Positions 35,860 through 47,792 of a DNA stretch of 64,000 nt are shown here, one piece after another. Source of the stretch: Pseudomonas paraglycinae (lineage in GTDB: Bacteria; Pseudomonadota; Gammaproteobacteria; Pseudomonadales; Pseudomonadaceae); assembly GCF_021601625.1 (NCBI RefSeq), contig NZ_BQHR01000012.1, positions 173,407 to 237,406 on the forward strand, in the 5' to 3' direction. Every line of letters starts with the position of its first letter. The stretch's first letter is position 1. The notes under the pieces are model-generated. The model was not told the origin of the DNA. It made no database searches and was given only the letters and a program-made list of their open reading frames with translations. Both the position numbers and the translations under genes were made by a program.

Positions 35860-36894
35860 TCAGTCCTGGGCGACCTTCACCACCAGTTTGCCGAAGTTGC
35901 GCCCCTCCAGCAGCCCGATAAACGCCTCAGGCGCCTGCTCCAGGCCCTCGACCACGTCCTCGCGGAACTTCACCTTGCCATCGCGTACCCACGGCACCAT
36001 GGCGCTGATGAATTCCGGCTGACGGTCACCGTAGTCGTCGAACACGATGAAACCCTGAATACGTGCGCGTTTGGTCAGCAAGGTGCGTTGCAAGGCGGGC
36101 AAACGATCCGGGCCTTTCGGCGCTTCCGAGGCGTTGTAGCCAGCAATCAGGCCGCACAGCGGGATCCGCGCCTTGGGATTGAGCAGCGGCACGACGGCAT
36201 CAAAAACGTGGCCGCCGACGTTTTCATAATAGATGTCGATGCCATTGGGGCAGGCTTTGGCCAGTTGCTCGGCGAAGTCCGGTGCCTTGTGATCGATACA
36301 GGCGTCGAAGCCCAGTTCTTCGACCACGTATTTGCACTTCTCGGCACCACCGGCCACGCCGACGGCGCGCAGGCCTTTGATCTTGGCGACCTGACCGACC
36401 ACCGAACCCACTGCGCCGGAAGCGGCGGCGACCACCAGAGTCTCCCCTTCTTTCGGCTGGCCAATGTCCATCAGTCCCATGTACGCGGTCATGCCAGGCA
36501 TGCCCAGTACCCCGAGCGCCATCGACGGGCTCGGCAGCCCGGACGGGATCGGGATGATGTTGCGGCCATCGCTGATGCTGTGGCTTTGCCAGCCAGTGGC
36601 ACCGACGACCAGATCGCCGGGATGGAATTTCGGATGACGCGACTGTTCGACCCGGCTGACAGCGCCGCCGGTCATCACCTCGCCGATTTGTACCGGCGCC
36701 GCGTAGGACGGTGCGTCACTCATGCGCCCGCGCATGTAGGGATCGAGCGACAGGTACAGGGTCTTGAGCAACACCTGGCCGTCTTCAAGATCCGGCAGCG
36801 CCTCGCGCTCCAGACGGAAGTTCTCGGGCGTTGGCGCGCCCACCGGCCGCGAGGCCAGCACGAAGCGTTGATTGAGGGTCAGAGGGTCGGACAT
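35860..36894 (-). CDS. NADPH-dependent oxidoreductase (zinc-independent MDR, CurA/leukotriene B4 dehydrogenase type)
   Basis: A 344-residue medium-chain reductase without structural or catalytic zinc Cys ligands. Opening RFVLASRPVGAPTPENFRLE and YMRGRMSDAPSY are typical of this group; the cofactor motif is AAASGAVGSVVGQVAK. Related enzymes reduce activated double bonds of enones and aldehydes. AGGAG lies 8 bases before the ATG. It separates recR from ybaB, interrupting the usual dnaX-ybaB-recR order. Confidence 0.85.
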   Translation of the reverse strand: MSDPLTLNQRFVLASRPVGAPTPENFRLEREALPDLEDGQVLLKTLYLSLDPYMRGRMSDAPSYAAPVQIGEVMTGGAVSRVEQSRHPKFHPGDLVVGATGWQSHSISDGRNIIPIPSGLPSPSMALGVLGMPGMTAYMGLMDIGQPKEGETLVVAAASGAVGSVVGQVAKIKGLRAVGVAGGAEKCKYVVEELGFDACIDHKAPDFAEQLAKACPNGIDIYYENVGGHVFDAVVPLLNPKARIPLCGLIAGYNASEAPKGPDRLPALQRTLLTKRARIQGFIVFDDYGDRQPEFISAMVPWVRDGKVKFREDVVEGLEQAPEAFIGLLEGRNFGKLVVKVAQD

Positions 36895-37020
36895 GTCAGC
36901 GTCTCCTGTGAATGGTGAATTCGGCGGCATAGGGAGCAGACCTTGGTGGGCATGCTGCGTTCCGCTTGATAATCGTTGCCCGTTCGAGGTCTCGATCTGC
37001 CCACGCGGGAATAGCTTAAC

Positions 37021-37105
37021 GGACGCTCCGTGTACGGCGTTGGATTTGGGACGCGGAGCGTCCCCGGCTGCATTCCCACGCAGACGGTTCGACGTGGGAA
37101 CGATC
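37021..37105. repeat. Partial GTTCCCACGC repeat element
   Basis: Contains GGACGCTCCG...CGGAGCGTCC as an inner stem and GCATTCCCACG...CGTGGGAACGATC at the right end, but lacks the left arm present in the copies at 58369 and 62830. Confidence 0.7.
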
Positions 37106-37115
37106 GGGCGGAAAC

Positions 37116-37147
37116 AAAAATGCCAGGCGCGATGCCTGGCATTTTTT
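37116..37147 (-). terminator. Terminator after ybaB
   Basis: Stem AAAAATGCCAGGC/GCCTGGCATTTTT with a 5-base loop and T/A runs on both sides, 28 bp beyond the ybaB stop. It separates dnaX-ybaB from the oxidoreductase and recR. Confidence 0.85.
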
Positions 37148-37174
37148 GTAGCTCATCCAACCCGCAAAGGCGAA

Positions 37175-37513
37175 TCAGAACGGCAGTTTCATACCGGCCG
37201 GCAGGTTCATGCCAGCGGTCATGCTGCCCATCTTGGCCTGGCTGTTGGCTTCGATCTGACGCACGGCGGCGTTGACGGCTGCAGCCACCAGATCCTCGAC
37301 CACTTCGCGGTCGTCTTCGTCCAGGCCCGGCAGTACGCTCGGGTCGATGCTGACTTTTTTCACGTCATGACGACCGGTCATCACCACGGTGACCAGATCG
37401 CCACCGGCTTTGCCGGTGACTTCGGCGTTGGCCAGTTCTTCCTGCATCTTGGCCATTTTTTCCTGCATCTGCTGCGCCTGCTTCATCAGGCCGGCCATGC
37501 CACCTTTCATCAT
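37175..37513 (-). CDS. YbaB/EbfC-family nucleoid-associated protein
   Basis: A 112-residue DNA-binding protein with the family pattern [23 protein letters not shown] and VSIDPSVL. Methionine-rich at both ends. Start at the first of two adjacent ATGs (37513), with GAGG 8 bases upstream. Follows dnaX by 67 bp, the conserved arrangement. Confidence 0.93.
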   Translation of the reverse strand: MMKGGMAGLMKQAQQMQEKMAKMQEELANAEVTGKAGGDLVTVVMTGRHDVKKVSIDPSVLPGLDEDDREVVEDLVAAAVNAAVRQIEANSQAKMGSMTAGMNLPAGMKLPF

Positions 37514-37580
37514 GGGAATCACCTCAAAAGTACTTGGATCAAAACAGCGCCCGGCCATACAGGCCGGACGCCCTCAGTTA

Positions 37581-39665
37581 TTAGCCCTGACTGACCAGGG
37601 CGTCGACAGGTTCAATAGTATCGTGTCGCACGACCGCACCGAACTGCTGGACCATCTGCTGGATGAACGGATCGCCGTGGATCGATTCCTCCGCCTCGCG
37701 CTGACGGTTGGCACGACGCCGGGACGCGGCCTGGGCCGGGGTTTCCTGCTCGGGCTTGATCAGCTCTATGGTCAGGGTCAGCGTGCGCCCGTGGAACTGA
37801 TTCAGCGCATCGTTGAGACGACGTTGCTGGGTGGCGTTGAACAAGGCGCTGTGGGCCGGGTCCAGGTGCATCAGCCAGTTGTCACCATCGACCGCGATCA
37901 GCGTGCAGTTGGCGGCGATGCTGCCGGTCATGCCGGAGATCGGCAGTTGCGGGAACAGCTCCAGCCATTGCAGGGCCAGACCGGTGGCCGGCGCGGCGGC
38001 AGGTTCCGGCTCGGGCTCCGGGGCCGGTTCTGCGGCGTGTTCGCTGGCCAGATCGTCGAGGTAACTGTAGGCCGAATCCATGTCCGGCTCGATGTAGTCC
38101 TCGTCGAGCGGCGGCTCGTCGTCCATGTCCATGCCCGGCGTGGCGGCATCGACCTCGGCTACTGACGGCTCGGGGATCGGCGCGGCGGCCCACTCCGGGG
38201 CGTCCGGCACGACGCTGTCCGGGGTCGGCAGCGGCATCGGCGGCAAATCCGGTTGTTCGGCGGTGGTTTCCAGCACCGGCTCGACCGCTGGCTGCTGCAC
38301 AGGCGCCGGTTCTACCGGGTCGTTCCACGGCAGGTCGACGACTTCTTCAACGGCGACCGGCTCGGGCTCTGGCTCAGGAACGGTTTCAGGCGCAATCACC
38401 GGGGCAACCGGTGCAGGCTCGGGAGCCGGCGCAGGTGCAACCACCGGCGCTGGCGCGGGCGCAACAGCCGCAGCAACTACCGGCGCAGGTTTCGGCGCGG
38501 CAGCCACTGAGTTTGCGGAATCAACTGTGGCCTGGCTGATCCCCACTGGCTTTAGCGGTTGCCTCGGGGCGTCCGCCGTGTCTGCCGGCCGGAAGGCCAG
38601 CATCCGCAGCAGCACCATTTCGAAACCGCCTCGCGGGTCCGGCGCCAGCGGCAAGTCGCGGCGACCGATCAGGCCCATCTGGTAATAGAACTGCACGTCT
38701 TCGGCCGGCAAGGCCTGGGCCAGTGCCAGCACCCGGTCACGGTCGCCGTGACCGTTGTCGACACCTTCCGGCAAGGCCTGGGCGATGGCGATGCGGTGCA
38801 GCACGTTGAGAATTTCCGAGAGCACGCCGTTCCAGTCCGGCCCCTGTTCGGCCAGATGGCGCACGGCCTCTAGCAATGCCTTGGCGTCGCCTTCGATCAG
38901 CGCATGCAGCACGTCGTAGACCTGACCGTGATCCAGCGTACCGAGCATCGCCCGCACGTCGGCGGCCAATACCTTGCCTTCACCGAAGGCGATGGCCTGA
39001 TCGGTCAGGCTCATGGCGTCACGCATCGAACCGTCGGCCGCGCGGCCGAGCAGCCACAAGGCGTCGTCTTCAAACGGGACGTTTTCGGCGCCCAGAACGT
39101 GGGTCAGATGCTCGACCACCCGCTCCGGGGTCATGTTCTTCAGGGAGAACTGCAGGCATCGCGACAAAATCGTTGCCGGAAGTTTCTGCGGGTCGGTAGT
39201 CGCCAGGATGAACTTGACGTAGGGCGGCGGCTCTTCGAGGGTTTTCAGCAGCGCATTGAAGGAATGGCTGGAGAGCATGTGCACTTCGTCGATCAGGTAG
39301 ACCTTGAAGCGCCCGCGGCTTGGTGCGTACTGCACGTTGTCGAGCAGCTCGCGGGTGTCCTCGACCTTGGTCCGGCTCGCGGCGTCGATCTCGATCAGGT
39401 CAACAAAACGGCCTTCGTCGATCTCGCGGCACACCGAACACTCGCCACAAGGGCTTGAAGTGATACCTGTTTCACAGTTCAGGCATTTGGCGATGATCCG
39501 CGCAATCGTGGTCTTGCCGACGCCCCGCGTACCCGTGAAGAGGTAGGCGTGGTGCAGCCGCTGGCTGTCCAAGGCATTGATCAGAGCCTTGAGCACATGG
39601 GTCTGGCCGACCATTTCGCGGAACGAGCGCGGACGCCATTTACGTGCAAGAACCTGATAACTCAT
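37581..39665 (-). CDS. dnaX: DNA polymerase III subunit tau/gamma
   Basis: A 694-residue clamp-loader ATPase. Starts MSYQVLARKWRPRSF; Walker A GTRGVGKTT; zinc ligands in CLNCETG...CGECSVC; Walker B LIDEVHMLS and the sensor region LKTLEEPP. Residues about 370-560 are a long Ala/Pro/Glu-rich tract with PAPAPVVAPAP-type repeats, and the C-terminus forms the polymerase-binding domain. No A-run frameshift site of the E. coli kind was found, so a shorter gamma form is not predicted. Confidence 0.96.
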   Translation of the reverse strand: MSYQVLARKWRPRSFREMVGQTHVLKALINALDSQRLHHAYLFTGTRGVGKTTIARIIAKCLNCETGITSSPCGECSVCREIDEGRFVDLIEIDAASRTKVEDTRELLDNVQYAPSRGRFKVYLIDEVHMLSSHSFNALLKTLEEPPPYVKFILATTDPQKLPATILSRCLQFSLKNMTPERVVEHLTHVLGAENVPFEDDALWLLGRAADGSMRDAMSLTDQAIAFGEGKVLAADVRAMLGTLDHGQVYDVLHALIEGDAKALLEAVRHLAEQGPDWNGVLSEILNVLHRIAIAQALPEGVDNGHGDRDRVLALAQALPAEDVQFYYQMGLIGRRDLPLAPDPRGGFEMVLLRMLAFRPADTADAPRQPLKPVGISQATVDSANSVAAAPKPAPVVAAAVAPAPAPVVAPAPAPEPAPVAPVIAPETVPEPEPEPVAVEEVVDLPWNDPVEPAPVQQPAVEPVLETTAEQPDLPPMPLPTPDSVVPDAPEWAAAPIPEPSVAEVDAATPGMDMDDEPPLDEDYIEPDMDSAYSYLDDLASEHAAEPAPEPEPEPAAAPATGLALQWLELFPQLPISGMTGSIAANCTLIAVDGDNWLMHLDPAHSALFNATQQRRLNDALNQFHGRTLTLTIELIKPEQETPAQAASRRRANRQREAEESIHGDPFIQQMVQQFGAVVRHDTIEPVDALVSQG

Positions 39666-39810
39666 CGAAAACCGTCGCGGCAAAGGAAGCAGAAGCGGCT
39701 AATGCTAGCGGAGCAAGGCCAAAATTGCATCCGGTGTGCTCGTCTATTCTGGCTAAGCTGCATGAGCGAGGGCTTTTGTCGGCTCGGGATCGGGAATTAC
39801 CGGAGCGTTT

Positions 39811-40560
39811 ATGCGGTGGGCCGTGGGGGCATTACTGGGATTGAGCCTGAGCGCGATGGCGTCGCAACCGCCGCTGCGCTTCGTGGTTGCCGACAGCTGG
39901 GCGATGCCGATGGTGCAGATCGAACGCGGCCGCCCGACCCAGGGCATCCTCTACGACATGATGCTCAGCCTGGCGACCCAGATCGGCGTGCCAGCACAAT
40001 TTCACGTCCTGCCCCGCGCCCGGGTGCAGAACGCCATGGAACACGGCGAAGTCGACGTGCGCTGCTATGCCGCACAATCCTGGCTGCCGAACCTGTCTGG
40101 CGATTACATCTGGAGCCTCCCGCTGTTCTTCCAGCGCGACCTGCTGATCAGCCGTCAGGACCAACCACCCAGCGCCGATCCGGCCCACCTGCCCCGCCAG
40201 TCGATCGGCACCGTGCTCGGCTACAGCTACCCCACGCTACAACCGATATTCGACGCCGATCGACTCTGGCGCGAAGACGCGCGCAATCAGGAGCAGGTGC
40301 TCGACAAACTGTTGGCCGGGCGCTACCGCTACGCCGTGAGCAATCAATGGACCCTGGACTGGTTCAACCAGCGCCTGCTGCCGGGGCAGCAACTGCAAGC
40401 GGTGGCGGTGTTGCAGGAGCAGAAGGTCGGCTGCTATGTGCGCAACGACCCGAATGTGCCGGTGCAGCGGATATTGAGGGCGTTGCTGCGGATGAAAATG
40501 TCGGGGGAGATTGATGACATTATCCGGTTGTATACCGGTGGTTCGGGCGGCGAGCCGTAA
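39811..40560 (+). CDS. Periplasmic substrate-binding protein (family 3 type)
   Basis: A 249-residue protein with a signal peptide (MRWAVGALLGLSLSAMASQ) and the bilobed solute-binding pattern of family 3 proteins (PTQGILYDMMLSLATQIG, GEVDVRCYAAQ, GRYRYAVSN). No transporter genes adjoin, so it may be an orphan receptor or sensor subunit. Ligand probably an amino acid or small polar molecule, by family only. Confidence 0.8.
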   Translation: MRWAVGALLGLSLSAMASQPPLRFVVADSWAMPMVQIERGRPTQGILYDMMLSLATQIGVPAQFHVLPRARVQNAMEHGEVDVRCYAAQSWLPNLSGDYIWSLPLFFQRDLLISRQDQPPSADPAHLPRQSIGTVLGYSYPTLQPIFDADRLWREDARNQEQVLDKLLAGRYRYAVSNQWTLDWFNQRLLPGQQLQAVAVLQEQKVGCYVRNDPNVPVQRILRALLRMKMSGEIDDIIRLYTGGSGGEP

Positions 40561-40569
40561 GCCAGACCC

Positions 40570-42582
40570 TCAATGCCCCGCCGTATCACGAAACCGCTGG
40601 TACTCGTGATACTCCACCCACTCGACCACATCGTACGGCACGTATAGCTTCAGCCTGGCCCGGGAGATGGCGATGTACACGGCGCAGATCCGTTGATCGA
40701 ACGCGTAGGCATCCTTGAATTTCTCGTTGGTCAGCAGCCCCGGCGTCAGCAGCACCTTGTCGAACTCCATGCCTCCCGCCTCTTCCGCGAGCATCAGCAG
40801 GCAGCCGTTGCCGGCGTTATCGATCATTCGGTTCAGGCGCGTCAGGTCGGCAATCATGAAGCCGTTTTCCAGCTTGTCCTTGACCCGCAGAAACGACTCG
40901 TCGAACTGATTGGCGTCGCACACGGCCTGCCAGTCAGGCAGGTCGCTGAAGTACGGATGCACGCCGTTTTCGCTGAATTCGGAACGGTAGAAGTCAGGTT
41001 TGAACAGTTCGATGGCGGTGGCCATGAAATGCTTGAGTTCATCCTGGGTGCGCTTGTCCGGGAATCTGAACTTGCAGTTGGAGTCGTGCAGGTGGATAGC
41101 CCAGATCATGCTGTCCCACGGCGATGCCGTCAGCACTACGCAACCCTCGGACGGTACGAAACCTTCCGGGTACTCCTTGATAACAACATCGGCGTCACTG
41201 GCGCCTTCGAACGGAATCTTGCCCTTCTGCGAGTGCCGGGCGATCAGCGGATTGACCAGCCGTTCGACGTTGCGACCCGAGCGCACGGAATAGCTGATAT
41301 CGCTTTGGCGAACCTCACGGTGCCGTTTGACCGGCACACCGCTGGCCTGCTGGTACTCGTCGCCGAGGGTGACCAGCACCTGACGACCGCGCTCGATGAT
41401 CTGCAACAGCGATCCGGGAATGTCCTGGCTCTCATCAATCAACACGTGCGTGTAGCGCGCCGGCACCACGCAGCCGGCGATGCAGGCGCGCTTGATCATC
41501 AGCAGCGCTTCGAACCCGGTCTGGCTGCCCCACGCTGGATTGAGCTCGAGGTAGCCCCACACCCGGCTCGAATACTCCAGCAACACCTGAGCGTCGACGC
41601 TGGAGAGTGGCTGGTTGAAATGCGGCAGATGCTTCGCCGAAAACGTGTGATCGCGGAAGCGGCAGTAGCGCTCGATCACTTTGAGGCAGAGCTCAAGGGT
41701 CGCCGGCCCGTCGTGGTGGCGGAAACCGAAGATATTCAGTTCCTGCGCCAGCGCCTGACGGGTCGGGATTCGCCCTCCCTCCGCCTGAGGCCTGCGCCCG
41801 AGCATCAGCGACTGCGCAAACGCCAGGAAGGTCTTGCCGGCCTTCTTCTCGCTCGGCCCCAGCATGCGCTGACGAAGGACTTCGAGCTTGGCCGGGGTGC
41901 GCGCCAGCAACAGGGTCTTTTCCGGGCGCAGATGCTCCAGCAAAGCGACCAGCAGATGGCTTTTGCCGATACCCGCGTAACCTTGAACGTGCAGGTCTTC
42001 GTCCAGATTGGCGCGGAAGGTTCTGACCAGTTTGTCCTGCGCCGGGCTTAACCAGCGCTCGCGGTAACGGGGCGTCACTATCGGCTGGGTGAACGGGTCA
42101 TGGCTGCGATGGCGCCGCACCTTGTATTCGAAGTCCCACTGGCCGTCGGGCAACAAGTAGTCGCGTGCGGATACTTCTTCGGCCAACAGAAAACGCAGGT
42201 TCAGAGGATTCAGGACCTTCAGGCCGAAATACAGTTTGCGCGGATCGAACAGTCGCTGCGCTTCCGACAGCAGGCCCGCGGTCGTTGCCTGACGAGTATC
42301 CACAGCCCACGCCAACAGCTTGGCCAGAATTTTCTCTGCCGCCACGGCGCCGAGATCCTGCTCTTTCGTCTGCACCAGATTCTGGATGACCAGCACCGCC
42401 GCCAACTCCGGATCGGTCAGGCTTTCGAGGGTTTTGGCCCCACCTGCCTGCAACAGGTTCGCGCAGGTTTCATCCGTGACGGGCAAGAACACAGGGCTGG
42501 ATAGATCGGAATGTTCCGGGAGCATAAAACCTCGCGGCCAGGGCGCGGACCTTGCAAGGTCAATCCTGGCCAGACTCTTCAT
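40570..42582 (-). CDS. Orphan superfamily 1 helicase-like ATPase
   Basis: A 670-residue protein with UvrD/Rep-type motifs: Walker A GYAGIGKS at residues 201-208, Walker B LIDESQD, GDEYQQ (motif III), and YIAISRARLKLY near the C-terminus (motif VI). About 180 residues precede motor domain 1 and are not recognised. It stands alone between a binding-protein gene and ffs, on no obvious operon. Neither candidate start (ATG 42582 or ATG 42525) has a strong ribosome site; the latter has GAGG but only 4 bases away. Role in repair, RNA metabolism or defence cannot be told. Confidence 0.75.
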   Translation of the reverse strand: MKSLARIDLARSAPWPRGFMLPEHSDLSSPVFLPVTDETCANLLQAGGAKTLESLTDPELAAVLVIQNLVQTKEQDLGAVAAEKILAKLLAWAVDTRQATTAGLLSEAQRLFDPRKLYFGLKVLNPLNLRFLLAEEVSARDYLLPDGQWDFEYKVRRHRSHDPFTQPIVTPRYRERWLSPAQDKLVRTFRANLDEDLHVQGYAGIGKSHLLVALLEHLRPEKTLLLARTPAKLEVLRQRMLGPSEKKAGKTFLAFAQSLMLGRRPQAEGGRIPTRQALAQELNIFGFRHHDGPATLELCLKVIERYCRFRDHTFSAKHLPHFNQPLSSVDAQVLLEYSSRVWGYLELNPAWGSQTGFEALLMIKRACIAGCVVPARYTHVLIDESQDIPGSLLQIIERGRQVLVTLGDEYQQASGVPVKRHREVRQSDISYSVRSGRNVERLVNPLIARHSQKGKIPFEGASDADVVIKEYPEGFVPSEGCVVLTASPWDSMIWAIHLHDSNCKFRFPDKRTQDELKHFMATAIELFKPDFYRSEFSENGVHPYFSDLPDWQAVCDANQFDESFLRVKDKLENGFMIADLTRLNRMIDNAGNGCLLMLAEEAGGMEFDKVLLTPGLLTNEKFKDAYAFDQRICAVYIAISRARLKLYVPYDVVEWVEYHEYQRFRDTAGH

Positions 42583-42683
42583 TTATTTCGGTGGCTGCGA
42601 GTATGCGCGATTGCAGGGGAAATGATTACCCCGTGTCGGCGCACTCGGGAGCAGGAGGTTTGGGTACGAGCCGCCAAATCGCA

Positions 42684-42720
42684 GGCATAAAAAAACCGCA
42701 GTGGGCGAAACCCATGCAGT
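42684..42720 (-). terminator. Terminator of ffs
   Basis: On the reverse strand an imperfect stem AACTGCATGGG/CCCACTGCGGTT with a short TTTCG loop is followed by a run of seven T, about 30 bp past the mature RNA end. Confidence 0.75.
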
Positions 42721-42747
42721 TCAGTCGACGCGTTCGATGTTCGTTAA

Positions 42748-42862
42748 GGTGGTAACCCTACCAGCCACACCCCGGCACACAATGTTCCCGCTGTGGCTGC
42801 TGCCTTCCGGCTCTGACCAGGTTCACGGGTAATCGTTGCGGGGGGACCGATAGGGTCACCAT
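42748..42862 (-). ncRNA. ffs: Signal recognition particle RNA (4.5S)
   Basis: The reverse strand folds as one long hairpin: 5' GGTGACCCTATCGGTCCCC pairs with 3' GGTAGGGTTACCACC. It contains the conserved GGTCAGAGCCGGAAGGCAGC with the GGAA tetraloop and the AGCAGCC side of the Ffh-binding site. Length about 115 nt, as for E. coli 4.5S RNA. It binds Ffh to target membrane proteins. Exact ends are estimated from the outer stem. Confidence 0.95.
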
Positions 42863-42892
42863 AACGACGCTCGCCTGTCGGCGAGCCGCGCC

Positions 42893-42920
42893 ATTGTACC
42901 TATCTGAGACGAAGTTACAA
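42893..42920 (-). promoter_or_regulatory. Sigma-70 promoter of ffs
   Basis: Reverse strand TTGTAA (-35) and TACAAT (-10) separated by 16 bases. The implied start lies about 24 bases before the mature RNA; the leader has a GCTCGCC/GGCGAGC hairpin, consistent with 5' processing as in E. coli. Confidence 0.65.
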
Positions 42921-42963
42921 CCGCTGGTTGAAGATTAAAAATATGAAGGGCTTCAAGCACTTG

Positions 42964-44130
42964 CTATTGCGCTTGCAGCACCTCGTCCGCGCGGCCGCCC
43001 TCTTGCTGGATCACCAGATGAATGAAGTGCAGCTTGGCGATCGCCGCCGGCGGCAGGACGAACGGATAGAAATCCGGCTGGCCCATGCTGCGCGACAGTT
43101 CGTTGAGCATCCCCGCCAGTTCGATCCACGCGTTGACGAACGACAGGAACGCCGCGCCGCCAGGATGCTCGGGGTCGTACAGCGTGCTCGACGGAAACGG
43201 CTGGTAGTCGAGGTCCATCTCCCGGGCACTCATGCCGAAGCCCAGCGCCGTATCCACCGCGTCCATCATGTGCAGGTAATGCGCCCAGGTTTCCGCCCAG
43301 TCTTCCCACGGGTGCATGGTGGCGTAGGCGCTGACGTAATGCTGCGGCCAGTCCGCCGGCGCGCCCTGTTGATAATGCCGCTCCAGCGCCTCGGCATAAC
43401 TGGCGCGTTCATCGCCGAACAGGTTGCGGAATGAACCGAGCCACGGACCGTTGTCGATCAGGCGATCCCAGTAGTAGTGCCCGACCTCATGACGAAAGTG
43501 CCCAAGCAGCGTGCGATAGGGTTCGTGCATCTGCGCCCGAACCTGCTCGCGGTGGGCGTCGTCGGCTTCTGCGATATCGAGGGTGATCAGGCCGTTGGCG
43601 TGACCGGTCATCGGCGCGTTGCCTTGCAGATCAACGCCGATGAAATCGAAGGCCAGGCCGGTGGCTTCGTCGACGGTTTTCGGGACGACCGGCAGGCCAA
43701 GGCTGATCAGTTGCGCCACCAGTCGCCGCTTGGCGATTTCCACTTTGCGCCAGCGTTCGGGGTTTTCCGGGACGGACAGATCGGGGATGGTGCGGTTCAG
43801 AGCACAGGCCGCGCACAGGGTGTCGTGATCATTGGCGGGCAGCAGCCAGTTACAGGCTGCCGGTGTATCAAGGTTGGCGCAGCGCCGGAACAGCCCGGCC
43901 TCGGGATCGACGTCCAGCGTCCAAGTGCCCTCTTGCGGCCCCGGTTGCAGCGAGGTCAGGCGACTGTGTTCCGGTTGATAACCCAGCGCCGCGTTGCAGG
44001 CCAGGCACTGACTGTTGCGAAAGAACAGCGACTGGCCGCAGCGGCACGGCCAGATTTTGCTGTTGCGCGAGGATTCGCCCATGAACGGCGCGACGATGCG
44101 GGAACTGAGCTGCTCGAAAAAGCGGTACAT
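42964..44130 (-). CDS. Zinc-binding metallopeptidase with N-terminal zinc ribbon
   Basis: A 388-residue protein. An N-terminal zinc ribbon (CRCGQSLFFRNSQCLAC) and further Cys pairs precede a helical domain with HFRHEVGHYYWDRL, an HExxH zincin motif with an aromatic follow-on. This matches a family annotated as putative zinc-binding metallopeptidase; physiological substrate unknown. No signal peptide, so cytoplasmic. Stands alone between ffs and ligA. Confidence 0.8.
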   Translation of the reverse strand: MYRFFEQLSSRIVAPFMGESSRNSKIWPCRCGQSLFFRNSQCLACNAALGYQPEHSRLTSLQPGPQEGTWTLDVDPEAGLFRRCANLDTPAACNWLLPANDHDTLCAACALNRTIPDLSVPENPERWRKVEIAKRRLVAQLISLGLPVVPKTVDEATGLAFDFIGVDLQGNAPMTGHANGLITLDIAEADDAHREQVRAQMHEPYRTLLGHFRHEVGHYYWDRLIDNGPWLGSFRNLFGDERASYAEALERHYQQGAPADWPQHYVSAYATMHPWEDWAETWAHYLHMMDAVDTALGFGMSAREMDLDYQPFPSSTLYDPEHPGGAAFLSFVNAWIELAGMLNELSRSMGQPDFYPFVLPPAAIAKLHFIHLVIQQEGGRADEVLQAQ

Positions 44131-44178
44131 GGCGATCTCTCCCTTGGGCTTGCCAAGACTAGATCATTCCCGCCCAAA

Positions 44179-44209
44179 GATCGTTCCCACGCTCTGCGTG
44201 GGAACGATC
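44179..44209. repeat. GTTCCCACGC palindrome between metallopeptidase and ligA
   Basis: GATCGTTCCCACG/CGTGGGAACGATC perfect stem around CTCTG; an end-hairpin-only member of the repeat family described at 58369. Confidence 0.75.
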
Positions 44210-44222
44210 ACCTGTCGATCAG

Positions 44223-46621
<2,399 letters not shown>

Positions 46622-46667
46622 AATCTATTTTGCCGATTGCCCCTTTATTGCGAGGCAACCTTTTCAA

Positions 46668-47534
46668 TCAACGCTTCTGGGTCAGGGCGCGACGTTCGAA
46701 TTCGACGATGCGCTGACGGTAGTGCTCGATGGTCTGCGCGGTCAGGACGCTGCGCTGGTCATCTTTCAACTCGCCGTTCAGTTCCTGGGACAGCTTGCGG
46801 GCTGCCGCGACCATCACATCGAAGGCCTGCTTCGGATGACGCGGGCCTGGCAGGCCGAGGAAGAAGCTCACCGCCGGGGTGCTGAAATGGTCGATGTCGT
46901 CCAGATCAAAGATGCCCGGCTTGACCGCGTTGGCCATGGAGAACAGCACTTCACCGTTGCCGGCCATGCTTTCGTGACGGTGGAAGATATCCATCTCGCC
47001 GAAACGCAGACCGCTTTCCAGAATGTTCTGCAGCAGTGCCGGGCCCTTGAAGCCGGCCGGGTCGCGGCAGATCACGCTGATCACCAGCACTTCTTCGGCT
47101 TGCGGCTGATCTTTATCAGCAACCGCCGGCGACGACTTGGCGGCAGGCTCGACGAAATCATCGTCGCGGCTGCTGAAGCTCGGGCCGCCGTCCAGATCCA
47201 GATCGAGGTTCAGGTCGCCCTGGGCCGGACCGTTGCTGCCGCGCTTGCCGCGCTTGGAACCGGATTCGCGAGGCTCGCGTGCTTCGCGGGCCGGCATGCT
47301 CACCGATGGCAGATCGTGTTCGTCCAGTTGCGGCTCTTTATGGGTATCCAGCACGCGGGCCGGGCCCAACAGCTCAGCGCTGGTGTCCTCGTCCGGCAGG
47401 TTGGACAGACTTCGGTCAAGACGGAATTTCAGTTTTCCCTTGCCGCCGCGCATACGGCGCCAGCCATCGAAAAGAATACCGGCTATCACAATGATGCCGA
47501 TGACGATCAGCCACTCGCGCAGACCGATTTCCAT
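46668..47534 (-). CDS. zipA: Cell division protein ZipA
   Basis: A 288-residue inner-membrane protein. An N-terminal helix ([21 protein letters not shown]) is followed by a charged linker (residues about 30-145) and the C-terminal FtsZ-binding domain ([40 protein letters not shown]). It tethers FtsZ to the membrane at the septum. Lies downstream of smc, with 258 bp between that show no gene. Confidence 0.95.
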   Translation of the reverse strand: MEIGLREWLIVIGIIVIAGILFDGWRRMRGGKGKLKFRLDRSLSNLPDEDTSAELLGPARVLDTHKEPQLDEHDLPSVSMPAREAREPRESGSKRGKRGSNGPAQGDLNLDLDLDGGPSFSSRDDDFVEPAAKSSPAVADKDQPQAEEVLVISVICRDPAGFKGPALLQNILESGLRFGEMDIFHRHESMAGNGEVLFSMANAVKPGIFDLDDIDHFSTPAVSFFLGLPGPRHPKQAFDVMVAAARKLSQELNGELKDDQRSVLTAQTIEHYRQRIVEFERRALTQKR

Positions 47535-47792
47535 GTAATCCCGTGCCTCTATAAAAAATGCTGAAAAATAAGGGGTTTACACTGTGCAAACCGCTTTAAA
47601 ACGTGGCGCCAACTCTATGTTCTGACAGGCGTTTTGCCCACGTATACGAAAAATTGACATTAAACTAGCACGACCAAAGACAACTTTACACCGTCTGTCT
47701 CATTGGCTTGCGCGATTATATCGATTGGCCAGCAAGTCGAAGCCGGTAAATATGTCCTACAGACTACAAATACCTTTTCCGACAGCGCCGGC

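Noticed and set aside
37581-39665. Programmed frameshift in dnaX giving a gamma form
   Set aside because: No A-AAA-AAG type slippery run is present in the gene.
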